Positions 8,160 to 15,448 of a stretch of 64,000 nt of DNA are shown here, in pieces (the stretch's first letter is position 1; each line of letters begins with the position of its first letter). The notes below the pieces were generated by a model. It was not told the DNA's origin, did no database searches, and was given only the letters and a program-made list of their open reading frames with translations. The translations under genes and the position numbers were made by a program. The stretch is from Actinopolymorpha cephalotaxi (GTDB lineage: Bacteria > Actinomycetota > Actinomycetes > Propionibacteriales > Actinopolymorphaceae), in assembly GCF_013408535.1 (NCBI RefSeq), contig NZ_JACBZA010000001.1, positions 6,718,850 through 6,782,849 of the forward strand. The letters run 5' to 3'.

Positions 8160-9190
8160 GCGCGCTACGGGCCGGGCTGCTGGGCCTGGGCATGATGGGC
8201 CGCCACCACGCCCGGGTGCTGCGGTCGCTGGAGGGCGTGGAGCTGGTCGCGGTCGCCGACCCCGGCGGTGACCCGCACGGTGTGGCCGGCGGCCTGGACG
8301 TGCTGCCGGACGCGGAGAAGCTGATCACCGCCGGCATCGACCTGTGTGTGGTCGCCGTACCCACCGCGTTCCACGAGGAGGTGGGCCTGGTGCTCGCCGC
8401 CGCCGGTGTGCACGCGCTGGTGGAGAAGCCGCTGGCCAGCACGGTGGAGGGCGCGGAGAAGCTGGCCGCGGCGTTCGAGGCGCAGGGGCTGGTCGGCTGT
8501 GTCGGGCACATCGAGCGCTACAACCCGGCGCTGCAGAACCTCCGGGCCCGCCTCGACCACGGCGAGCTCGGCGAGATCTACCAGGTGATCACCCGCCGGC
8601 AGGGGCCGTTCCCCAACCGCATCGCCGACGTCGGCGTGATCAAGGACCTCGCCACCCACGACATCGACTCCACCGCGTGGGTCACCCGCGGGCGTTACCG
8701 GTCGGTGTCGGCGCGGACCGCGCACAAGAGCGGCCGGAAGTACGAGGACCTGGTGGCGGTCGTCGGCCAGCTCGACGACGGCACGGTGGTCAACCACCTG
8801 GTCAACTGGCTGTCCCCGATGAAGGAACGCGTCACGGTGGTCACCGGCGAACGGGGCGCGTTCGTCGCGGACACGATCGCGGCCGACCTGACGTTCCACG
8901 CCAACGGCGTCCGCCTCCTGGAGTGGGAGACGATGGCGTCGTTTCGCGGGGTGACCGAGGGCGACATGATCCGGTACGCCATCCCCAAACCGGAACCGTT
9001 GCGCACCGAGCTCACCGCCTTCCGGGACGCGATCCTGCGCAACCGGGACGGAACCGGTGCGGCCGTGGGCACGGATCCGGACGCGGGCGGCGGCGACGTG
9101 GTGGGGATGCGGGAGGGGCTGGCGATCGTCGAGGTCGCCGAGGCGATCCTGCGTTCGGCCGCGCAGGGCCGTACGGTCGGCCTCGGCTGA
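8156..9190 (+). CDS. Gfo/Idh/MocA family oxidoreductase, WbpB-like
   Basis: A 344-residue NAD(P)-dependent dehydrogenase. The N-terminal Rossmann motif GLLGLGMMGRHHARVL is at residues 8-23 and the family EKP motif appears as HALVEKPLAST near 90. The active-site region has GHIERYNPALQNLR and KDLATHDID, the latter carrying the usual catalytic His. In the Wbp pathway the matching enzyme oxidises C3 of a UDP-GlcNAc-uronic acid to supply the keto group for amination. The 4-bp overlap with the DegT gene supports coupled translation. It is the last gene of the polysaccharide cluster visible here. Confidence 0.85.
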   Translation: MSALRAGLLGLGMMGRHHARVLRSLEGVELVAVADPGGDPHGVAGGLDVLPDAEKLITAGIDLCVVAVPTAFHEEVGLVLAAAGVHALVEKPLASTVEGAEKLAAAFEAQGLVGCVGHIERYNPALQNLRARLDHGELGEIYQVITRRQGPFPNRIADVGVIKDLATHDIDSTAWVTRGRYRSVSARTAHKSGRKYEDLVAVVGQLDDGTVVNHLVNWLSPMKERVTVVTGERGAFVADTIAADLTFHANGVRLLEWETMASFRGVTEGDMIRYAIPKPEPLRTELTAFRDAILRNRDGTGAAVGTDPDAGGGDVVGMREGLAIVEVAEAILRSAAQGRTVGLG

Positions 9191-9217
9191 ACCTCCCTGC
9201 AAGGCGGGGTTGACGTG

Positions 9218-9223
9218 TAGCCT
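9218..9223 (+). promoter_or_regulatory. Candidate -10 box TAGCCT, leaderless small ORF
   Basis: TAGCCT is followed after exactly 7 nt by a GTG codon at 9231 that opens a 19-residue frame. This spacing places the transcript start at or next to the GTG. No good -35 was recognised. Confidence 0.4.
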
Positions 9224-9230
9224 CGTGGTC

Positions 9231-9290
9231 GTGACTGCCGGGTCGGCTGTATCCAGCCATGAGCGAGTGAGGCACCCGGCCATCTCCTGA
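9231..9290 (+). CDS. Possible 19-residue leader peptide upstream of the S1-domain gene
   Basis: GTG at 9231 opens a frame reading MTAGSAVSSHERVRHPAIS and stopping at TGA 9288-9290. It sits 7 nt after a TAGCCT box and ends 73 nt before the S1-domain start. The intervening RNA could pair with the downstream Shine-Dalgarno site. Expression is not proven; it could be chance coding potential. Confidence 0.35.
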   Translation: MTAGSAVSSHERVRHPAIS

Positions 9291-9315
9291 TCATCGCGCG
9301 GGCCCGAGGTCCGCC

Positions 9316-9356
9316 CCTCCCCTCCGGCGCGAGGCGGAACCTGCGCGGAGAGGAGG
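9316..9356 (+). promoter_or_regulatory. Potential ribosome-binding-site sequestering pairing
   Basis: CCTCCCCTCC at 9316-9325 can pair with GGAGAGGAGG at 9347-9356 at nine of ten positions. The latter is part of an unusually long Shine-Dalgarno match (AGGAGGTGAT, 9351-9360) 3 nt before the ATG at 9364. Between them a smaller GCGC-based hairpin is possible. This is a fold predicted by eye. Confidence 0.4.
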
Positions 9357-9363
9357 TGATTGC

Positions 9364-9615
9364 ATGTCCCGCCCTGAACATTCCAACGACGAGGCCGTCT
9401 GGGCTCGGTTCGTGGACCGGTACTCCGTCGGCGACGTGGTCGAGGGTGACGTCGTGAGCGTCGTCGCGTTCGGCGCCTTTGTCCGGATCGACGCGGTCGA
9501 CGGACTGGCCCCGAAGGCGACGTGGCCGACGCTGCCCGAGGTCGGTGCCCGGGTGCCCGCGCGGATCGAGGCGATCGACGCGGACAACCACCGGTTCGCG
9601 CTGAGCCCGGCGTGA
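9364..9615 (+). CDS. Small single S1 RNA-binding domain protein
   Basis: An 83-residue protein made almost wholly of one S1/OB-fold domain: VGDVVEGDVVSVVAFGAFVRIDAVDGLAPKATW matches the strand order and the GAFV motif of S1 domains, and RIEAIDADNHRFALSPA matches the last strand. It would bind single-stranded RNA, perhaps on the ribosome, but its specific role is unknown. The start ATG is fixed by the extended AGGAGGTGAT Shine-Dalgarno just upstream. A small upstream ORF and a pairing that could mask this site suggest translational control. It is monocistronic, followed by an inverted repeat. Confidence 0.85.
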   Translation: MSRPEHSNDEAVWARFVDRYSVGDVVEGDVVSVVAFGAFVRIDAVDGLAPKATWPTLPEVGARVPARIEAIDADNHRFALSPA

Positions 9616-9673
9616 TGTCTGGTACCGGCTCGTGACGTGAGTCGTGGCCGCGAGCCGGGGTGAGCGTGCCAAC

Positions 9674-9720
9674 GGCCGCCGGGGTTCGCAGAAGACACCG
9701 CCATCGGAACCCCGGCGGTC
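9674..9720 (+). terminator. Strong inverted repeat after the S1-domain gene
   Basis: Arms at 9674-9687 and 9707-9720 pair over 14 bp with one G-U pair, around a 19-nt loop. There is no T-tract, which is common for actinobacterial terminators. It ends just before the -10 box of the next gene. Confidence 0.6.
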
Positions 9721-9734
9721 GGGCTCCGGTGTTC

Positions 9735-9740
9735 TAGGGT
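9735..9740 (+). promoter_or_regulatory. -10 box TAGGGT for a leaderless DUF664 transcript
   Basis: TAGGGT lies 7 nt before GTG 9748, so the transcript probably begins at the start codon. No Shine-Dalgarno sequence lies in between. Confidence 0.55.
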
Positions 9741-9747
9741 CTCGCCC

Positions 9748-10263
9748 GTGAGCGAACCCTCCGAGCCCGACTACGCGCTGACCGATCCCCAGGACCTGTT
9801 GGCCGGCTTCCTCGACTACTACCGCGACGTGGTGCTCCGCAAGCTGGACGGCCTGTCCGAGGAGGAGTTGCGATCCAGCCGGCTCCCGTCGGGCTGGACG
9901 CCGCTCCAGCTGCTCAAGCACCTCACGCACGTGGAACGCCGGTGGCTGGTGTGGGGCTTTCTGGCCGAGCAGGTCGAGGACCCGTGGGCAGACGACGGCC
10001 CAGACGGGCGCTGGCGGGTCCGTCCGGAGGAGTCCGTGGACGATCTGCTGGCGGCGTTCCACGCGCAGGTGGCGCGTTCCAGGGAGATCGTGGCCGGCGG
10101 CGCGCTCTCGGACCTGTCCGCGCTCGGGGGCAGGTTTCCGGCGGACGTGGACGCCCAGCCGTCGTTGGGCTGGATCCTCTTCCACGTGCTACAGGAGTAC
10201 GCCCGGCACGCCGGTCACCTCGACGTCGCCCGCGAGCTTGCCGACGGCGCCACAGGGGAGTGA
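9748..10263 (+). CDS. DUF664/DinB-fold protein, possibly mycothiol-dependent
   Basis: A 171-residue four-helix-bundle protein of the DinB/DUF664 group. The metal-site histidines are seen in LLKHLTHVERRWLVWGF near residue 55 and in YARHAGHLDVARE near residue 155, with a third candidate at HVLQEY. Related actinobacterial proteins use a divalent metal and low-molecular-weight thiols, but the reaction of this one is unknown. The start GTG 9748 is chosen because a TAGGGT box lies 7 nt upstream. It stands alone, convergent with a TPR gene. Confidence 0.8.
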   Translation: MSEPSEPDYALTDPQDLLAGFLDYYRDVVLRKLDGLSEEELRSSRLPSGWTPLQLLKHLTHVERRWLVWGFLAEQVEDPWADDGPDGRWRVRPEESVDDLLAAFHAQVARSREIVAGGALSDLSALGGRFPADVDAQPSLGWILFHVLQEYARHAGHLDVARELADGATGE

Positions 10264-10301
10264 CGCCGTCGGCGGTGTCGCGTCACCTGTCGAGTACGCG
10301 G

Positions 10302-10751
10302 CTATGCGTCGGCGGTGAAGGCGTCCGCCCTGCGCAGCCAGGTCGCGGCCTCGTCAGGACGGCTCCGACGTTCCAGAACCCTGCCCAGCAACAGATGTGC
10401 GTACGGCTCGACCGGGTCCTGGTCGATCACGGCCCGCAGTTGCTCCTCGGCCCGGTTCAGCTGGGCCGAGTGGTAGTACGCCCGGGCGAGCAGCAGCCGG
10501 GCCGCGGTGTGGCGCGGGAACTCCTCCACCAGACCGGCCAGCAGTCGCGCGGACGCGATGTACCGGCGTTCGGCGAACATCAGGCCGGCGCGCTCCCACC
10601 GGTCCGCGGGCGCCTCCTCGGCCGGGGAGGCCACGCTGCCCCCGCCGGTCCCGGCGTTCTCGTCGGCCTGGTCGAAGAGGTGCAGCGCCCCGGCCCAGCG
10701 GTCGGCGGTGGCCTCGCCGTCGGGGCGAACGGTGTTGAACCTGTCGGTCAT
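10302..10751 (-). CDS. Small tetratricopeptide-repeat protein
   Basis: A 149-residue soluble protein with about two and a half TPR units between residues 50 and 145. Typical TPR positions are AGLMFAERRYIASARLLAGLVEEFP, then ARLLLARAYYHSAQLNRAEEQLRAVIDQDP and YAHLLLGRVLERRSRPDEAATWLRRA (each shown only in part here as the recurring A/G/Y pattern). TPRs mediate protein-protein contact. Its ATG overlaps the stop of the FMN reductase by 4 bp, so it is the third gene of the monooxygenase-reductase operon. Why a TPR protein is coupled to the flavin enzymes is not known. Confidence 0.8.
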   Translation of the reverse strand: MTDRFNTVRPDGEATADRWAGALHLFDQADENAGTGGGSVASPAEEAPADRWERAGLMFAERRYIASARLLAGLVEEFPRHTAARLLLARAYYHSAQLNRAEEQLRAVIDQDPVEPYAHLLLGRVLERRSRPDEAATWLRRADAFTADA

Positions 10752-11515
10752 CGCAATCCTCCGGAGGGCTCGTCGGTGGCTATCAGGTCTGGTGGCTGAT
10801 CGGGCCTCAGGGCGGCGAGGTACTGCTCGAACGGCACGAACGTCTCCTCGGCGGGTCGGCCATCGACGACACGGGCGTCGCCGTCCACCCGTGCGCCATT
10901 CGTCCGTACGCCATCCGCCCGTACGTCGACGGCGGCACGTGCGTCGCCGTGCACTCGGCCGGCCAGCAGGTCGGCCAGCTCGCCGGCAGCGCGTTCGATC
11001 CGGGTGGGCAGCCCCTCGGTCATGGAGTCGCCGCGCCCACCCCAGTCCTCGGCGGCGGCGTACACCGCGGTGGGTACGACGACCGCGCGCAGGAACGTGA
11101 ACAGCGGCCGGAGCGCGTGCTCCAGGGCGAGTGAGTGCCGCGCCGTCCCGCCGGTCGCCGCGGCGAGCACCGGCGTACCTGTCAACGCGTCGTTGTCGAC
11201 GACATCGAAGAACGACTTGAACAGCCCGCTGTAGGAGGCGGAGAACACCGGGGTGACGGCGATCAGGCCGTCCGCTTCCGACACAGAGGCGAGGGCGTCG
11301 GACAGCCGCCGCGACGGGAAGCCGGTCACCAGGTTGTTGGCGACGTCGGTGGCCAGGTCGCGGAGTTCGACCACCGTGACCTCGACCTCCCGGCCCCGGG
11401 CGGCCAGCGCCCGCCGGGTCGCGTCGGTGAGCCGGTCGGCCAGCAGCCGGGTGGACGACGGGACGCTCAGCCCGGCCGAGACGACCGTGAGCCGAAGAGG
11501 CGTACGTGTGGCCAT
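10748..11515 (-). CDS. NADPH-dependent FMN reductase, CE1759-like
   Basis: A 255-residue flavodoxin-like FMN reductase. The FMN phosphate loop is VSAGLSVPSSTRLLADRL (residues 11-28), and the flavin-contact segment VTPVFSASYSGLFKSFFDVVD near 95 is diagnostic for the SsuE/CE1759 type. The C-terminal 70 residues are a low-complexity Asp/Arg/Val extension. It lies 5 bp after a luciferase-like monooxygenase and would supply it with FMNH2. The ATG at 11515 is the natural start. The pairing of this reductase with its monooxygenase is a recurring actinobacterial gene pair. Confidence 0.85.
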   Translation of the reverse strand: MATRTPLRLTVVSAGLSVPSSTRLLADRLTDATRRALAARGREVEVTVVELRDLATDVANNLVTGFPSRRLSDALASVSEADGLIAVTPVFSASYSGLFKSFFDVVDNDALTGTPVLAAATGGTARHSLALEHALRPLFTFLRAVVVPTAVYAAAEDWGGRGDSMTEGLPTRIERAAGELADLLAGRVHGDARAAVDVRADGVRTNGARVDGDARVVDGRPAEETFVPFEQYLAALRPDQPPDLIATDEPSGGLR

Positions 11516-11520
11516 GGGAT

Positions 11521-12675
11521 TCAGCTCCTCACGATCTCGGCGTTCTCGGTGGAATGACTGGTCTCGTCGGTGGGCTCGGTGGGCTCGGCCGGCGCGGCCG
11601 ACTCGGTGCGGCGAGCCAGCAGGGCTGCGTGGGAGGGAGCCTCCGGCACGCCGGCCGGACGCCCCTTGGCGAACTCCTCCCGCAGCACCGGCACGACCTG
11701 TTCGCCGAGCAGGTCGAGTTGTTCCAGGACGGTCTTCAGCGGAAGGCCGGCGTGGTCCATCAGGAACATCTGCCGCTGGTAGTCGCCGAACGTCTCGCGG
11801 AAGGTCAGCGTCTTCTCGATGACCTGCTGCGGGCTGCCGACGGTCAGCGGGGTCTCCCGGGTGAACTCCTCCAGCGAGGGGCCGTTCCCGTAGACGGGCG
11901 CGTTGTCGAAGTACGGACGGAACTCCCGTACCGCGTCCTGGGAGTTGGCCCGCATGAACACCTGCCCGCCGAGCCCGACGATCGCCTGCTCCGGCGTGCC
12001 GTGCCCGTAGTGGGCGTAGCGCGTGCGGTAGAGGTTGATCAGCCGGCGGAAGTGGTCCTTCGGCCAGAAGATGTTGTTGGCGAAGAAGCCGTCTCCGTAG
12101 TAGGCGGCCTGCTCGGCGATCTCCGGGCTGCGGATCGACCCGTGCCAGACGAACGGCGGTACGCCGTCCAGCGGACGCGGCGTGGAGGTGAATCCCTGCA
12201 GTGGCGTACGGAACCGCCCCTCCCAGTCGACGACGTCCTCCCGCCACAGCCGGTGCAGCAACGCGTAGTTCTCCACCGCCAGCGGGATGCCCTGCCGGAT
12301 GTCCTGCCCGAACCACGGGTAGACCGGGCCGGTGTTGCCGCGGCCGAGCATGAGGTCCACCCGCCCGTCGGCCAGGTGCTGCAGCATCGCGAAGTCCTCG
12401 GCGATCTTCACCGGGTCGTTCGTGGTGATCAGCGTGGTCGACGTGGACAGGATCAGCTTCCGCGTCCGGGCGGCGATCCAGCCCAGCATCGTGGTGGGGG
12501 AGGACGGCACGAACGGCGGGTTGTGGTGCTCGCCGGTGGCGAAGACGTCGAGCCCGACCTCCTCGGCCTTGAGCGCGATCGCGGTCATCGCCTTGATCCG
12601 CTCGTGCTCGGTCGGTGCCCGGCCGGTGGTGGGGTCCACGGTCACGTCGCCGACGGTGAAGATGCCGAACTGCAC
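11521..12675 (-). CDS. FMN-dependent luciferase-like monooxygenase, CE1758-like
   Basis: A 384-residue bacterial-luciferase-fold (TIM barrel) monooxygenase. Family features are GIFTVGDVTVDP at the first strand, FATGEHHNPPFVPSSP near residue 60, TTLITTNDPVKIAEDFAMLQHLADGRVDLMLGRG near 100-130 (shown here as separate cues) and WHGSIRSPEIAEQAA. It uses FMNH2 and oxygen on an unknown substrate, fed by the adjacent reductase. The GTG at 12675 is preferred over an upstream frame start because GGGAGG lies 9 nt before it. A phased TTCARC repeat array lies 20-55 bp upstream, suggesting tight regulation. Confidence 0.85.
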   Translation of the reverse strand: MQFGIFTVGDVTVDPTTGRAPTEHERIKAMTAIALKAEEVGLDVFATGEHHNPPFVPSSPTTMLGWIAARTRKLILSTSTTLITTNDPVKIAEDFAMLQHLADGRVDLMLGRGNTGPVYPWFGQDIRQGIPLAVENYALLHRLWREDVVDWEGRFRTPLQGFTSTPRPLDGVPPFVWHGSIRSPEIAEQAAYYGDGFFANNIFWPKDHFRRLINLYRTRYAHYGHGTPEQAIVGLGGQVFMRANSQDAVREFRPYFDNAPVYGNGPSLEEFTRETPLTVGSPQQVIEKTLTFRETFGDYQRQMFLMDHAGLPLKTVLEQLDLLGEQVVPVLREEFAKGRPAGVPEAPSHAALLARRTESAAPAEPTEPTDETSHSTENAEIVRS

Positions 12676-12696
12676 GGCTGCCGCCTCCCTAGATCG

Positions 12697-12730
12697 TTCA
12701 ACTTTCAACTGATCTGCTTCAGCGTTCAGC
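12697..12730. promoter_or_regulatory. Phased TTCARC hexamer array upstream of the monooxygenase operon
   Basis: On the + strand TTCAAC occurs at 12697 and 12704 and TTCAGC at 12718 and 12725. The spacing is 7 bp within each pair and 21 bp between pairs, two DNA helical turns. The first pair also forms a GTTnAAnnTTnAAC dyad at 12696-12709. It is a probable operator for the operon starting at 12675 on the - strand. Confidence 0.5.
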
Positions 12731-12781
12731 ACCGTGGGTCTATTCCCGGTCCGCCGGCAGCCCGGCCGGCCAGAGGATTTG

Positions 12782-13909
12782 TCAGGTTTCGTACGTCACG
12801 GCAGCCTCCGCCAGTCCGCGGACACCGGCCATGCGATCGGCCTCCTCCGCGACGAGCGCTCGGTCGGCCTTGCCGATCCGGCCGAATCCCCGCACCGTCA
12901 CCGCCAGCCGTTTCCTGGCCGCCGTCTTCGCCCGCCACACCCCGGCGACGTCGCCGCGGACCAGGACCGCACCCGGGTTGCCGAGGATCTTCCAGACCTC
13001 CTTCTGCCGCGCCGGGTCGGGGACGAGCAGATCGCGGTCGCGTGACTGCAGGAACGGGTCCAGCGGCGGCAGCAGCCGCACGTGCTCCGGCGCGGTCGCC
13101 CCGCGCAGCGCGGCGAGGTCCTCCTCCGGCAGCCAGCACTTCCGGCCATCCGCGCGTACCTCGACCAGCCCGTCCGGCCAGCTGTGCCGGAGCTCGGTCT
13201 GCGAGGTGCCGAAGTAGCCCGCCGCGTCGGCTGCCGTCGCCGGGCCGTGCAGGCGGAGGTACGCACGGACGACGTCGGCGGTGCCGGCCGGCCTGGTGGG
13301 CACCGCGGGCCGCTTCTCCAGCGGCGCCAGCACCGGCGGGGAGGTGTCGAACTCCTGGCGTACGCCGGCGGGCAGGCCGACCTGCTGCAGCAGCCCGCCG
13401 TAGACGTGGCGGGCCTTGCAGCTTCGGCAGTCGTAGGAGTACGCGTCCGGCAGCTTCGCGGTGACCGCCGCGCTCACCTCACCCTTCGGCATCGGCCTGG
13501 TCACCACCGACCGCAGCGCCTTCGCCGCCGCGGCGAACGCCTCCAGCGCACCGATGCCGGACTCCTTGAGCGGCTTGCGCTCGGCGGCCAGCCGGGAGTG
13601 CGCGTCGGCCTCGCCGCGGGGCCACAGCGCCCGGGCCAGGTGAGCGAGGTCGGCGCGCCGGTGCAGGTGAGGCGCCCCGCGTACGGACCACAACACCGCG
13701 AACGCGCCCTCGTCGGCGAACGGGTCGGCGTCGCCGTCTGGCAGCCGGGGCAACCGGGCGGAGAGCGCCAGCCGGGCGGTGTGCGCGGCGCTGTGCTGCA
13801 CGCCGAGGTCGAGCACGCCCAGCTTGGCCGGGTCGTCGGTGGACCGGTCGAGACCCTGCGCGGCGGCGCGGTACGCCAGCACCTGATCCCGGTCGACGTC
13901 GAGCATCAT
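12782..13909 (-). CDS. Winged-helix DNA-binding protein of the AlkZ/YcaQ-like family
   Basis: A 375-residue protein of the HTH_42 (PF06224) type, tandem winged helices that in AlkZ/YcaQ form a DNA glycosylase for interstrand crosslinks. Seen here are the N-terminal GVLDLGVQHSAAHTARLAL, the linker AVPTRPAGTADVVRAYLRLHGPATAADAAGYFG (partly quoted) and the C-terminal LLPPLDPFLQSRDR and LVRGDVAGVWR segments. Whether the catalytic QxD/QxQ motif is kept is unclear; GVQHS is the nearest match. A tandem ATGATG lies at 13909-13904 behind GAGGAG; either could start. Function as repair enzyme or regulator is inference. Confidence 0.72.
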   Translation of the reverse strand: MMLDVDRDQVLAYRAAAQGLDRSTDDPAKLGVLDLGVQHSAAHTARLALSARLPRLPDGDADPFADEGAFAVLWSVRGAPHLHRRADLAHLARALWPRGEADAHSRLAAERKPLKESGIGALEAFAAAAKALRSVVTRPMPKGEVSAAVTAKLPDAYSYDCRSCKARHVYGGLLQQVGLPAGVRQEFDTSPPVLAPLEKRPAVPTRPAGTADVVRAYLRLHGPATAADAAGYFGTSQTELRHSWPDGLVEVRADGRKCWLPEEDLAALRGATAPEHVRLLPPLDPFLQSRDRDLLVPDPARQKEVWKILGNPGAVLVRGDVAGVWRAKTAARKRLAVTVRGFGRIGKADRALVAEEADRMAGVRGLAEAAVTYET

Positions 13910-13987
13910 CGGACTCCTCTCGTTCAGCCGTGTCCCCGGAGCGTTCTGCGGTGTCCCGGACCGTCGCTCGGCCGGCCGGGGGCGTGC

Positions 13988-14713
13988 CTACTCGCCTCGC
14001 AACGGAGTGTCGCGGTAGGTCCCGAACAGCGGCAAGGAGTCCAGCGCGGGTTCGGGGTCGCCGTCCCAGCTCAGGGCGCGCACCTGGTCACGGGTGCGCC
14101 GGCCGCCGACGGTGCGGAGCAGGTCGTACGCCGCCACCCGCAGTGTGGCCACCGGCTCCCCCGCTCCGATGGTCCGCGGCTCCTCGTCGTCGATCACCAG
14201 CCGGACCGCCGGGCCGCCGGACTCCCGCAGCCGCTGGTCGATCTGCTCCAGGGGCCGGGTGAGCCCGACCCGCACCGCGGGGTCGGTGCGCGCACCCGGT
14301 TTGTCCAGCGCGGTGCGCAGGTCCTGCTCGTGGGAGACGACCTCGGTCACCAGCACCGTGCCCATCGGCGAGGTCAGCAGCGGCTCGGCGTCGGCGCGGT
14401 GGCGCTCCCACTCCACGAGCGAGTCGGCCACCGACTGCCCGTCGCGTTCGCGCACGGTCCGCTCCCCGAAGTCGTCGCCGGAGGCCAGGTCGAACCGCTG
14501 GGCCGCGAAGTCGGCCAGCGCGCCCGCCAGGTGCGCGGCCAGCGCCTCGACGGTCCACCCGGGGCAGGCGTCGACGGGCGTGCCCGGGTCGGCGTCGCGC
14601 AGGAGGGCGGCGGTCCGGGCCATGGCGGCGTCGTACAACTCGGTGGCGGACTGGTCGGACTGGCCGGCGGACTGGGACTGCGCGGCCGATTCGGGCCGGA
14701 CGGTGTCGCTCAT
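13988..14713 (-). CDS. Maleylpyruvate isomerase-family mycothiol-dependent DinB protein
   Basis: A 241-residue protein with an N-terminal DinB four-helix bundle: PGWTVEALAAHLAGALADF near residue 50 and VTEVVSHEQDLRTALDKPG near 125 carry the metal-binding His residues of the TIGR03083-type family. The C-terminal third (LVIDDEEPRTIG to FGTY) resembles the SCP2-like second domain of actinobacterial maleylpyruvate isomerase homologues. The enzyme class uses mycothiol as cofactor; the substrate here is unknown. AGGAG lies 7 nt before the ATG at 14713. It may be co-transcribed with the upstream DUF3224 gene, 78 bp away on the same strand. Confidence 0.8.
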   Translation of the reverse strand: MSDTVRPESAAQSQSAGQSDQSATELYDAAMARTAALLRDADPGTPVDACPGWTVEALAAHLAGALADFAAQRFDLASGDDFGERTVRERDGQSVADSLVEWERHRADAEPLLTSPMGTVLVTEVVSHEQDLRTALDKPGARTDPAVRVGLTRPLEQIDQRLRESGGPAVRLVIDDEEPRTIGAGEPVATLRVAAYDLLRTVGGRRTRDQVRALSWDGDPEPALDSLPLFGTYRDTPLRGE

Positions 14714-14791
14714 CGTGGGGCTCCTTTGCTCCAGGCTTGCTGCGGGTTTGCTCCGGGGTGGACCGGTGGCTCGGTGGATCCGAATCCTGGG

Positions 14792-15310
14792 TCAGCGCTG
14801 CTGCTGCTGGTCGTCGAAGGCGTAGCCGAATGTGTACTCCACGGCACCGACACCGTGCTCGGCGACGAAGTTTCCCCGGCCGCGCAGACCGGCGAGCTCC
14901 CCGGTGGCCGACCCGGGAACGACGCTCCAGTCCGCGCGGACCGTCGTACCGGAGAAGCCGCCGTCGTGGGCGAGGACGAAGCTGCCGGTACGTCCGCCGA
15001 CGGTGCCGGTCACCTTCTCGTAGCCGTGGAAGTGGCCGGCGCCCCACTGGCCCTCGCCCGGTCCGTAGAACATCACGTGGTGGGCCTCGCCGGTGCCGTC
15101 GATCGCACCGGTGAAGGTGTTGGTGGTGTACGCGTGCGCCACCCGGGGGCACTCCTCGCCCGGCTCCGGCTGGGCCTCCTCCCACGTCGTGTAGGAGAAG
15201 GTGCCGTCCGGTCCGGTGGATCCGAGCCGGTCGCCGGCCGGGCTCGCGTCGGCGGTGGCCGCGTCGGCGGTGGTCGCGCCCGGGGTGCTGGGTGTCGAGG
15301 CGTTCGGCAT
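14792..15310 (-). CDS. DUF3224 domain protein
   Basis: A 172-residue protein whose residues 45-170 form a DUF3224 beta-barrel: FSYTTWEEAQ, TNTFTGAIDGTGEAHHVMFYG, GYEKVTGTVGGRTGSFVLAHDG and GELAGLRGRGNF follow the lipocalin-like pattern of this family. The first 40 residues are an Ala/Thr/Ser-rich linker. Function unknown; such proteins are often next to YafY regulators, as here. The ATG at 15310 is chosen over an upstream frame because a GGGAG sequence precedes it. The gene diverges from the regulator across a short region with a strong dyad. Confidence 0.78.
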   Translation of the reverse strand: MPNASTPSTPGATTADAATADASPAGDRLGSTGPDGTFSYTTWEEAQPEPGEECPRVAHAYTTNTFTGAIDGTGEAHHVMFYGPGEGQWGAGHFHGYEKVTGTVGGRTGSFVLAHDGGFSGTTVRADWSVVPGSATGELAGLRGRGNFVAEHGVGAVEYTFGYAFDDQQQQR

Positions 15311-15381
15311 GAGGTGGTTCTCCCTGGTTCGTCGCGGATGCTCATGCCCACGGCCGGGCACGCGGCTAACCCTTGCCGGGA

Positions 15382-15404
15382 TACCTGCCACGTACTGTCA
15401 GGTA
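15382..15404. promoter_or_regulatory. Candidate YafY operator between divergent genes
   Basis: TACCTGCCA and TGTCAGGTA form a dyad with one mismatch around a 5-bp centre (CGTAC). It lies midway between the divergent DUF3224 (start 15310) and regulator (start 15449) genes, where one site could control both. Confidence 0.55.
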
Positions 15405-15448
15405 CGTACGAGAAGATTCCAACGAACGGCCCGAGGAAGGGAGCGGAC

